Position numbers and translations under genes: made by a program. Below, piece after piece: positions 55,695 to 64,000 of a stretch of DNA of 64,000 nucleotides; position 1 is the first letter of the stretch, and each line of letters opens with the position of its first letter. A model generated the notes under the pieces. It was not told the DNA's origin. It ran no database searches and saw nothing but the letters and a program-made list of their open reading frames with translations. The DNA is taken from positions 301,342 to 365,341 of the forward strand of contig SCFE01000050.1 in the NCBI GenBank assembly GCA_004352715.1. The letters are read 5' to 3'. The DNA comes from Hofstenia miamia (lineage: Eukaryota > Xenacoelomorpha > Acoela).

Positions 55695-56800
55695 AAACTT
55701 TTGGTCAACATGCCCTCAGTGCAGCATTGGGTGGGCGTGTGGCATTAGTGTTAAGGCAAATTTCCGAATCACTCCCATCATCACACTACTACTGTTGCTG
55801 CTAAGCATCTCACAGGAATCGTCAATTGGCTCCAGCATTAGTCCTTTCATGCTTGCTGAAGTCATGCACAAACATTTAATTTTAGTTCTGCCATTGGCAG
55901 GTGATTGTACATTGGTTATGCTTTTAGTTAGTTATGTGTATAAGTAGGGCAAATGTGTGCATGATCAATTAATAAAATTTTAGCTTCTGCTTAGCTTGGT
56001 CGTTCACTCTCTTGTACTCATTATTAGATGATCATGAGAAGCTAAACTTTCTACGAAGTTGAGGAGTGTTGTGTAATGAGGTATTCCCATTTGTAGGTTG
56101 CTGGAGTGTAAACCTTATGCAAGCCTGTTCCTCTTTGGGGTCTAGCTGATCCAGTATGTTCGTTCTATGCACTTGACGACTGCTAACTTGTTTTGCTTTG
56201 GACGTAATTGCCTTGTAAATTCTCATAGGCTCACTACTAGGCTGTTTTGTGCTGACAACATTAGACTCTATGTATTATTGATCTTTAGTAATTATTACAT
56301 TGTTTTGCTGAAAGTACTAATGCTGTTTACTAACTCAGCTCTAAATCATGATGTTTGGAATTTCTTTGTCTGCTTGATAGTAGATACTATGCATTCAGAA
56401 TGCTATAACTTTATTGTGTACTCTATTTACTCTATGGTTATGCTAATCCTGATGATGCTAGAATATATATATATATAGTAAACATATGATTCCCTGAAAC
56501 TGGAATTTTCATTTTATCATCAAAGCATTTGAGTAAATATTTTATTTCTCATTTCAATGTAATCAATTCAAATAAGATCAATCTATTTTGATTAAGGAAC
56601 TTTCTAAATATTTCCCTATTGATGATTTCTAAAAGCAAACTGGGCTTTTGTTGTACTAAATGCAGTTCTGATTTGTCAAAATAAGAAGTAGTGTTAATTG
56701 ATAATGATGAACTCATTGATTAGCTAACATTGGAAGAAATGCAGACCCTTTTATATATTGCAGGTAACTATATATGGATCAATTTGAGAAATGATATGTA
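55695..56800. other. Downstream of protein X; possible transcript end signals
   Basis: Contains a TATA-like TGTATAAGTAGGG near 55937 and AATAAAATT near 55971, about 35 bases apart, as in the U3-R part of an LTR. It does not resemble the other LTRs here and no LTR ends can be defined. A short TA tract occurs at about 56463. No gene seen. Confidence 0.35.
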
Positions 56801-56804
56801 AAAA

Positions 56805-57125
56805 AACAGGTTTTTCAAATTTTTACAAAGTGTAATACATTTAAGACATGTTGCAAGAAAGTTTGATGCACTTTTTAGACTAAATGATGAAGAATTGAAT
56901 CATAATGACATGTTTATTGATCTCGTAAATTGGCTTACTAATCACTTGAGGGATTTTATTTATTCAATTTTCATAATCTGTCTTTAAATCACTACCACAT
57001 CCAGCAGTTTGCCAAGGGAAAATTCGTAAAATTCTAAATTTTATGTGGAATAGATATTATCATATTTCTGAAGGGTTTATCAATTTGCAAAAGGAATCGT
57101 CTAGAATCTTTACTTGCATGAATTA
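56805..57125 (+). pseudogene. Unidentified coding-like relic
   Basis: One frame reads RFFKFLQSVIHLRHVARKFD and continues ALFRLNDEELNHNDMFID for about 60 codons. Just upstream another frame has TLEEMQTLLYIAGNYIW. Composition looks protein-like, perhaps a transposase, but the family is not recognised and stops follow. Confidence 0.3.
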
Positions 57126-57900
57126 GTGAAATAAAAAAGCAGGAACTGCAATTGCAATAATTCAGTTATTTTCTTTAATTTATGGTAGTAAATACTCATT
57201 ATTGGCTTTCTTAATGCAAATATTTAACGTTTTGTTTTTAACATACTCTATTATAAATATTGTAAAAATATGTGTCACTTCAAATAATCCGATTCTGGGA
57301 AATAACTAACCTACAAAAGTATAAATAGATAAAGCATGTTATCAAAAAATACGATTTTGAAAAATGTGTTCAAACACAATCACACATTACAAAAAACATT
57401 CTCTTGAATGCTATGCCAAAGAAACTCTATGAAGTTCAGATTTTATTTCAAAAATTAGTGCAAAATTTTTGCATTTTATTTGCAAATTGGTTCTAAAGAT
57501 TTGGCAATTATTTCAAAATTTTGGACTACGTGAATTTTTAAGAATTTATGAAATATATTAGCCAATTACACTCATACACTTATCCAAATGATTAACTTTC
57601 ATCCGCTTTAGTTATTTAAAACAGCAGTTGATCAGAGTGCTTTCACAGTATGCAGTGTACACAGCTGATGCAGAGACCCAAAACAGACATCGTCTAATCT
57701 AAAACAATCAACTGCCTACAAATTGCAATAATCCATTGACATGTCAGTCAACCTCCTAATTTTAAACCAATGAAATATTGACAATTATTCCAATAAAGCT
57801 TGTTTATATTACGTAACAAGGTGCTCTTTCTTTAAACTCTTGTATGTCTTATTGTCAGCCATTTCCTCTTTCCGTTTTACAATTACAAATTTGTATTTAT
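57126..57900. other. AT-rich spacer, nothing recognised
   Basis: No coding or repeat structure could be supported. Confidence 0.35.
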
Positions 57901-57917
57901 TATTATTATTATTTCCT

Positions 57918-58760
57918 TCAGAAAGTCACTGAGATCTTGGCGACTGAATAATTAATATTTTTCAAGTTAATCTCCAAACCAGACCATGATGTAGCAGAAA
58001 CGAGTTCCCTGCAGACAGTTATGAATTGCTCGATTTGAGCCTTCCATGATATTAAGCTTGACGTTAAGACGATGGAGAGCCAAGGCACATATGATAGGGA
58101 TGAATGGGTCACTTTGATGCACTCCAGCATTAGAGCAGAAAACAGCATTAGCATGATAAAGGAGGGGCTGCGACTTGTGACACCATGTTACCTATGGTAG
58201 GATTTCTGGAATGTGCTGTTACCAGAATGTGTTTCAAGGTTGGCCTGTTAAGACTGAATACTTGCTGCATAGATGAATGACATTGCATCTGTATCCATGT
58301 GCATTATGTAACGAGTCAGAAAATATTGTCCCACAAACACATACATATTTCCAATTTTCTTAGAGCCATTGCTTTAGGCGCTTCACCTATGAATATCTCT
58401 TGAATATGCCTTTCAAGATGCAGTATTATCATAGTTGGGGCTATTGATTATTTGGAAATACTCATCGGACACTTTAAACCAGTCAGATGGGGAGGTTGAC
58501 TGGGGTGATACATTAGTGTGCATTCGAAGTTCAGCAATAGATTGGTGTCAATCCAATATGTGTTTCCTTAGAGCTATGGGATGTTTGCACATCACTAGAG
58601 AAGAGCAATGGTCAAATGAGACCACTAGTTTCCTTTTTTCAATCCACCTCTAGAAATGTGAATGTAACCACATTTGTGGCACAAGACCATAGTTGATCTG
58701 CCAAACTTATACTCACATAAACTACATTTAATCTGCTTTTTGTCATCTGGTACAGACGAT
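57918..58760 (-). pseudogene. LINE-type relic: zinc finger and RT fragment
   Basis: Minus strand near 58.2-58.0 kb reads CHKSQPLLYHANAVF and GVHQSDPFIPIICALALHRL, matching the 'GVQQGDPLGPLLFxLALH' RT block with several substitutions. About 500 bases upstream, near 58.7 kb, is IKCSLCEYKFGRSTMVLCHK followed by CGYIHISR, a CxxC...CxxC zinc-binding pattern. Stops separate the parts and the catalytic YxDD is not seen. It is a different LINE lineage from those at 5.8 and 41.9 kb. Confidence 0.5.
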
Positions 58761-59073
58761 GTATTTGATCTGTTGCTTGAGGGCATTCACCGTTGAATAC
58801 ACAGTAGATTTAGTTCTGCTATTAGGTTTACTTTTTAGAATTATTATTTTCTTTGATTATCTGGAAATCTACTTCGTTTTTTTCTGTTCTTTAGTTAACA
58901 AGCGTCATGGTTCCCACCATTGACAATATATATTTAAAATATTTTGACTCTATCACTTAGTTTCTACATTAGAATCAATTATTCATTTAACATAGTATAT
59001 TGCAAAATATCATAAGCAATACAATTAATACTTCTTGTTACATACAATTTGCAAAGAGATTATTTGAAAAGTT
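58761..59073. other. Spacer, nothing recognised
   Basis: AT-rich sequence between the LINE relic and the dispersed repeat. Confidence 0.35.
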
Positions 59074-59737
59074 GTATTCATTTAAATTTAAGTTTATTAG
59101 ATATTTTTGATTATTTTTCTGTGCACTTCTTTCAGAACTATACGAATTTTTATGAGATCTTTTAATGTGTAACTTGATATGGCACAAAATACATAGCAAA
59201 ATAACACATTTCTAAGATAAAGTTACGAAATTAAATGTATAACATATTTATATAAATTCCAATAATCAGCTTTTTGCTGATATTCTTAGGGATTCTTAAT
59301 ATTAAATCCTTTGATACAGGAACCTACACAAATTATTCTGGGTAGTTCAATTACAGCAGCCTTAAGGCCTTTTGCTATAAATGGAAATTTTTGATTTCAT
59401 ATTTATAGTCATGCAAAAGTTCTCTGCACCCTCAAATTTTCTAGGCTGACTACGGGGCTGCGTATGGTGAAATGATTAATTCAGTAATTTTTTATTTGAA
59501 ATTTTGAAAAATTAGAAAAAGGATATTTGAGTAGAATTAATATATGAGAATGATTTCATACCATTTATTGTGCTAAGCTTTATTAGTACTGGTATACAAA
59601 CTACTCTATCACATTTGTAGTTAATTGAATTGTTCTTATAAAATGGAAACCGCTTTTCGTTTTTTTTGTTTACCCTAGCTTGGGCCAATTCTATGTTGGT
59701 GCTTCTCCATTAAGAAATCATTATTAAATTCTTAGTT
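59074..59737 (-). repeat. Unclassified dispersed repeat, inverted copy of 13493-14133
   Basis: Reverse complement of the repeat at 13.5-14.1 kb, sharing for example TTTTCTAGGCTGACTACGGG. It abuts the 7TM pseudogene fragment on its right. Confidence 0.8.
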
Positions 59738-59792
59738 GCCATTTACAGCTAAATTCTGCTTTTGAGCTTCAGTCTGTAATTCGACAAATAAC

Positions 59793-60121
59793 CTGAAGTA
59801 AATCATTACACTAAAGACAAATATTGAAAGATAGTTATCAAAACACAAACATTGACATTTCTCTTCTATGCATTGCTCACATATATTAAAAACTTTAGCT
59901 TTCTCATATATCGCTGTTGATATTGTTTGTTTCATAGGATTTGCACATGCTTGATTTTGTTTTTAAATATTTATAAAAAATACATGCAAAGTGGACAAAA
60001 TCTTGCTGTGACTTTTCAAATGATTGTTTTGTTCGCATATTGTGCAGTGGTACTTCCTGTAACATCTTTACATAAAGATCCATTGAATATATTCAATAGC
60101 TTTATTTCTGTTTACATATAA
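59793..60121 (+). pseudogene. 7TM-family N-terminal fragment 1
   Basis: Encodes TCLILFLNIYKKYMQSGQNL and AVTFQMIVLFAYCAVVL, matching residues 28-65 of the 289-residue protein at 28988-29857 (HLVIFLKIYKNCSQNGKDFA). The first membrane segment lies in a neighbouring frame (YIAVDIVCFIGF), so a frameshift is present. The match ends after the second segment. The upstream 125 bases are nearly identical to those before fragment 2. Confidence 0.72.
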
Positions 60122-60546
60122 AGACCAATACAATTGCTGTACATGCTGACAATCTGCAAAAATACATATGTACGATATTTACAACATATAGACATACTAG
60201 TTGTGCTTTTGAACTTCAATCTGTCATGCAAATTGGCCACCAAAGTTCTGAACAAATATTTGTGTTTATAAGAGAAAGATAACTCCATTTAGATGCAGAT
60301 TAACTGAATCCTTTGTCAAATTGGCTCTTTTTATAATCAAAATGTAAACCAATCTGTCTCAAAGTTTTACCCGGTTTTTGTTAATTTCTTTTTATTTTAT
60401 TTATTATATTAATTTGTTCAACATTTTTAACTATTCAATAGGAAACTTATCAATTTTGTATATTCGTTTCTATAAGCCAATGTCTACATTTTTCAAAATA
60501 TTTAACTTATTAAATGTAAATAGAACTGTATTGTTGTACAAATATA
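60122..60546. other. Spacer between 7TM fragments
   Basis: No gene recognised. Confidence 0.35.
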
Positions 60547-60870
60547 CTGAAGTAAATCATTACATTAAAGACAAATATTGAAAGATAGTTATCAAAGCGC
60601 AAGCATTGACATTTCTCTTCTATGCGTTGTTCACATATATTAAAAACCTTAGCTTTCTTATATATCGCTGATGATGTTGTTCGTTTCATAGGATTTTCCA
60701 CATGCTTGATTCTATTTTTAAAGATTTATAAAAAATGCACTCAAAATAGAAAAAATTTTGCAGTGGCATTTCAAATGAATGTTTTCTGCGCATATTGTGC
60801 AGTGGTACTTCTTGTGGCACTTTTATATAAAGATCAATTGAATATAAAAAATGCCATTCCAATAATATCT
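60547..60870 (+). pseudogene. 7TM-family N-terminal fragment 2
   Basis: The frame from ATG 60622 reads MRCSHILKTLAFLYIADDVV, then STCLILFLKIYKKCTQNRKN and FAVAFQMNVFCAYC. It aligns without gaps to the first two membrane segments of the intact 7TM gene and better preserves the first segment than fragment 1. After KDQLNIKN the similarity stops. A tandem partner of fragment 1, 754 bases away. Confidence 0.75.
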
Positions 60871-61325
60871 GCATTTAGCATTCCCAATAGAGTTGGTAAG
60901 ACCAGTGATATTAGGAAAATAGTCAGCTCGTGTTGTTCCAAGTATATTTGAAAGACTCATGAACCTTCTAGTTTGCTTGGAGAACCATTTGTTTGTTTTA
61001 TGAAGTGAATTGATAGATTGTAGGTCACAAATGTAATAGAGAATTTTGTGATGTTCTTCATTTTGAACACTTGGACAAAATTTAAGCCAATTCACAACTT
61101 GCAAGAGCATTTTATTCCTTTCTTTCCTTTATTGTACAGCAAATTCGGGCTTTAATGTAGGTAATCAATTCGAATGCATTTGGTAAGATCAGTGGCATTA
61201 GGAACATGGTCAGTTTTATTTTGTTGTTTTTTTATCATTTTTTGTACAGTAAGTCACCAGGTTGTGATATAGGTAGGCCTTGATGTACGTCATTGATTTG
61301 TTTACATAGTAAATAGTTTCCCAAT
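60871..61325. other. Spacer with short internal repeat
   Basis: TTGGTAAGACCAGTGATATTAGG (60893) and TTTGGTAAGATCAGTGGCATTAGG (61178) are similar, hinting at an eroded duplication. No gene seen. Confidence 0.35.
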
Positions 61326-61330
61326 TGCGT

Positions 61331-61859
61331 TTAAAAAGCACACTTTTGATAACAAAATGAAGACAAATAGAAGCTTATAAAATATGTTTGAAAATATAAT
61401 TGTCTCGGCTTGTAACGTGGTGAGAAAGTTATTTGACAAATTTGCCATGCAAAGCGTGAAACGCTTTGAAACGGATTCCATTAAACGGACTCTAACTTCT
61501 TGAATTATTTGGTGTTGCAATACAAGGATGCAACTCTTTAATTCTTTCAGAATTGTGGGATTTTATTCTCGACAAAATACTTCAGAATCTGCCACACGTT
61601 CTCTATGGGTACTAGATCTAGCGAATTTGATGGCCATTGCATAACTTGAATATTATAATTGGTAAAAAATTCGTTTGTAGATTTTGAGGTATGAGGGGTT
61701 GCTCTATGTTGTGCTGGATATATGAATCGGGATATAAGCAGGTTGCTTATGGTACAAATGCCTCGAGTATTTGGCAATATTTTGAACTATTACTTGTACC
61801 AATGCCATCTAATAACTTTAAATAAAATCCAAATTTTGAAAAGTGGCCACATTTTTTAA
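61331..61859 (-). mobile_element. Second Tc1-like family, copy C with transposase end
   Basis: The minus-strand frame from 61777 contains ATPHTSKSTNEFFTNY, then NIQVMQWPSNSLDLVPIENV and WQILKYFVENK, the third catalytic Glu block of a DD34E transposase. The second catalytic Asp position is altered (QHR for QDG) or frame-shifted. The right end AAGTGGCCACATTTTTTAA resembles the ends of copies A and B. It is internally deleted and non-autonomous. Confidence 0.75.
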
Positions 61860-61864
61860 TTTAG

Positions 61865-62190
61865 CTATGATTGTTAACTCAATTTTGATGATTCTATTCA
61901 CACGCATTTGATTAAAAAAGAATAAAAAAATTTTGTAATTCAGAAACATAATCTAAGAAAAGAAATTTAATTGAAGGCTTAATGAAATTGTGACGATTGC
62001 CAACAATACGGTGAAGCAGCTCTATGTATGTCGACATTAATGATGAATGTGCTCTATTATGTTTTGTATCAATACCTCATTCTTAATGAAGACTCTTTCC
62101 AAAAAATGAGTCGAATGTCGTTCTACAAGACGAAGTTGTAAATTCTCTTTGCTTTTAAGAATTGCTTGTCACTGCACATGCACATTGTGC
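61865..62190. other. Spacer, nothing recognised
   Basis: AT-rich, no assigned feature. Confidence 0.35.
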
Positions 62191-62196
62191 AGATAC

Positions 62197-62495
62197 CAGG
62201 GCTCCAATTCAATTCCGTTTTTCACTTTTCGTTTTGAAAATTGAAACTGAAAAACGGAAATTGCAACTTTTAATTTTCATTTTTAAATGTGCATTTTGCA
62301 TTTTTCATTTTTAAAAATTTGCAAGTGATTTACAAAGAGAAAAATGAAAAAACAAAATCGAAAAATAAAAAACAAAATTTCTGAATTTTGTTTTCCATTT
62401 TTCATTTTTGATTATTTTATAAATTAAAATTTTAAGTGAAAAATAAAAAATGAACAATGAAAAATGAAAGACCGACTCATGTCCATCTCTGGAAT
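62197..62495. repeat. Foldback made of TTTTCATTTT-type units
   Basis: The left part is rich in CATTTTT/CACTTTTCG units and the right part in their complements (AAAAATGAAAAA), so the strand folds on itself. It ends CATGTCCATCTCTGG, the same terminal sequence as the hAT MITE at 15918-16282, and starts CAGGGCTCCAATTC. It may be a hAT MITE with non-matching ends; no 8-base duplication was found. Confidence 0.5.
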
Positions 62496-63159
62496 ATGAT
62501 TTTTTAAATATTCAAAAATTTTTGGGGGATACCTATCATAATCACATGTAGAATTAGTTACATTCCATTTGCAGATGACCTACAAAAAACACTACCTGGA
62601 ACCTTGCAGCAATGTGATTTTAAAAGCTGGCCACTATTTATTTTTCGATTTCACGCGTAAGCAAGAGCCTCTAGCGGAAAGAGTTGATATTTAATATTCG
62701 TGCATGCTTCTGCTTTGTAAAAATTCTGCACATTGAGTACAATAACGAAGAATAGCTGTCTGTAGTTGCCCTTTGAAAATCCACTTAAGGTAACCCTTGG
62801 CACCTGAAAAAATTTTTTTTATGGTTGGATGCTTAAAAAAATCTATTGCATATTATTGCTAGACATTCTCATGTAGTTTAGAAAGTTTTGAGAAAAAATT
62901 TGCAACTTGCTTCAAAATATGAAAAAAATTCAAAATGGCTGTCGCATATTGAATAAATAGTAAAATTAGAATCCATTTTTCTCCTGATCTATTCAAGGTA
63001 AACAGGATTTAAAAAATGTTTTACAAAGTCATTTGTAAGTATTACTTCATGACACAGAGAATTTTTCCTTATATTTAAAACTAGACTAGAGAAACAAGAA
63101 TGTATTTTGGTGTTTTTTTACTAAGCGAAAATAATCATTTTTTCTTAAAAAAAGAGTTG
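62496..63159. other. No gene recognised
   Basis: AT-rich sequence up to the last gap. Confidence 0.35.
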
Positions 63160-63777
63160 NNNNNNNNNNNNNNNNNNNNNNNNNNNNNNNNNNNNNNNNN
63201 NNNNNNNNNNNNNNNNNNNNNNNNNNNNNNNNNNNNNNNNNNNNNNNNNNNNNNNNNNNNNNNNNNNNNNNNNNNNNNNNNNNNNNNNNNNNNNNNNNNN
63301 NNNNNNNNNNNNNNNNNNNNNNNNNNNNNNNNNNNNNNNNNNNNNNNNNNNNNNNNNNNNNNNNNNNNNNNNNNNNNNNNNNNNNNNNNNNNNNNNNNNN
63401 NNNNNNNNNNNNNNNNNNNNNNNNNNNNNNNNNNNNNNNNNNNNNNNNNNNNNNNNNNNNNNNNNNNNNNNNNNNNNNNNNNNNNNNNNNNNNNNNNNNN
63501 NNNNNNNNNNNNNNNNNNNNNNNNNNNNNNNNNNNNNNNNNNNNNNNNNNNNNNNNNNNNNNNNNNNNNNNNNNNNNNNNNNNNNNNNNNNNNNNNNNNN
63601 NNNNNNNNNNNNNNNNNNNNNNNNNNNNNNNNNNNNNNNNNNNNNNNNNNNNNNNNNNNNNNNNNNNNNNNNNNNNNNNNNNNNNNNNNNNNNNNNNNNN
63701 NNNNNNNNNNNNNNNNNNNNNNNNNNNNNNNNNNNNNNNNNNNNNNNNNNNNNNNNNNNNNNNNNNNNNNNNNNNNN
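63160..63777. other. Assembly gap, 618 N
   Basis: Unknown content. Reading frames running through it are artefacts. Confidence 0.95.
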
Positions 63778-64000
63778 GGAGAAGCTTTATTTTGATATGA
63801 AACTTTACTATGGTAGCAAAATTAAAACTCTCTAACTTTTGTGTCAAAGATGTGTTGTTTTTTTGAAATGATGCATACAATACAGCATTGTATCCGATAG
63901 GGACATGAAACAAAACTAAATTACAACATTATATCGTTTTTATTTTGAAAAAACATGATTGCAATTCTAAAGTAGACATATTTTGCTAAGTAAATCAGCA

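Overview
The window looks like a transposon-rich, very AT-rich stretch of an invertebrate animal genome assembled as a gapped draft. The evidence is two spliced exons of an animal-type DCAF1 gene, a 7-transmembrane receptor-like gene, CR1/L2-like LINEs, a Penelope-like element, Ty3/gypsy elements, Tc1/mariner, piggyBac and hAT-type debris, many (TA)n tracts, and no bacterial gene organisation. I cannot name the species. Ten runs of N are present, four of them exactly 1000 bases (probably nominal sizes), plus six single-N joins, several of which duplicate sequence on both sides.

Layout. 1-730: gypsy fragment and a dispersed repeat (R1) that recur at 23.5-25.4 kb. 1459-3233: a Tc1 element with matching ends but a catalytic Glu changed to Lys. 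3771-4062: first two coding exons of DCAF1, minus strand. 4.8-6.8 kb: mariner-like transposase relic and a LINE 3' end. 8773-9002: foldback MITE. 10.0-11.0 kb: three small intact ORFs, two overlapping by ATGA, of unknown function. 11.2-13.25 kb: 'protein X' ORFs, then a gypsy-type LTR and the start of a gag gene. 13.5-20.9 kb: an unclassified repeat, a hAT MITE, a piggyBac relic and a 1.1-kb near-duplicate pair joined at a single N. 21.1-21.95 kb: Penelope-like element 3' end with a hammerhead-like motif. 23.5-25.4 kb: R1 with a mariner inserted in it, and gypsy debris. 25.4-28.9 kb: nothing recognisable. 28988-29857: intact 7TM gene. 30.5-31.75 kb: mariner-like element. 32-42 kb: MITEs, LINE pieces, microsatellites and gaps. 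43.2-52.2 kb: two nested minus-strand Ty3/gypsy elements. 52.2-55.7 kb: a second, longer, decayed protein X element read from the plus strand. 56-64 kb: relics, two N-terminal fragments of the 7TM family, a Tc1-like relic and a repeat matching 13.5-14.1 kb.

Host genes. Only DCAF1 (a CUL4-DDB1 ubiquitin-ligase receptor, 5' end only) and the 7TM gene look like ordinary host genes. Most other coding sequence is decayed mobile DNA. Several catalytic or zinc-binding codons are hit by G-to-A or C-to-T changes, some of them at inferred CpG sites.

Most interesting part. An unrecognised protein family (protein X) occurs in two divergent copies, at 11.2-12.5 and 52.2-55.7 kb, each touching an LTR of the same type as the resident gypsy elements. 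At 52.2 kb the protein X reading frame starts directly at an LTR end followed by a primer-binding-site-like sequence. This suggests an LTR element whose internal region carries protein X instead of gag-pol.
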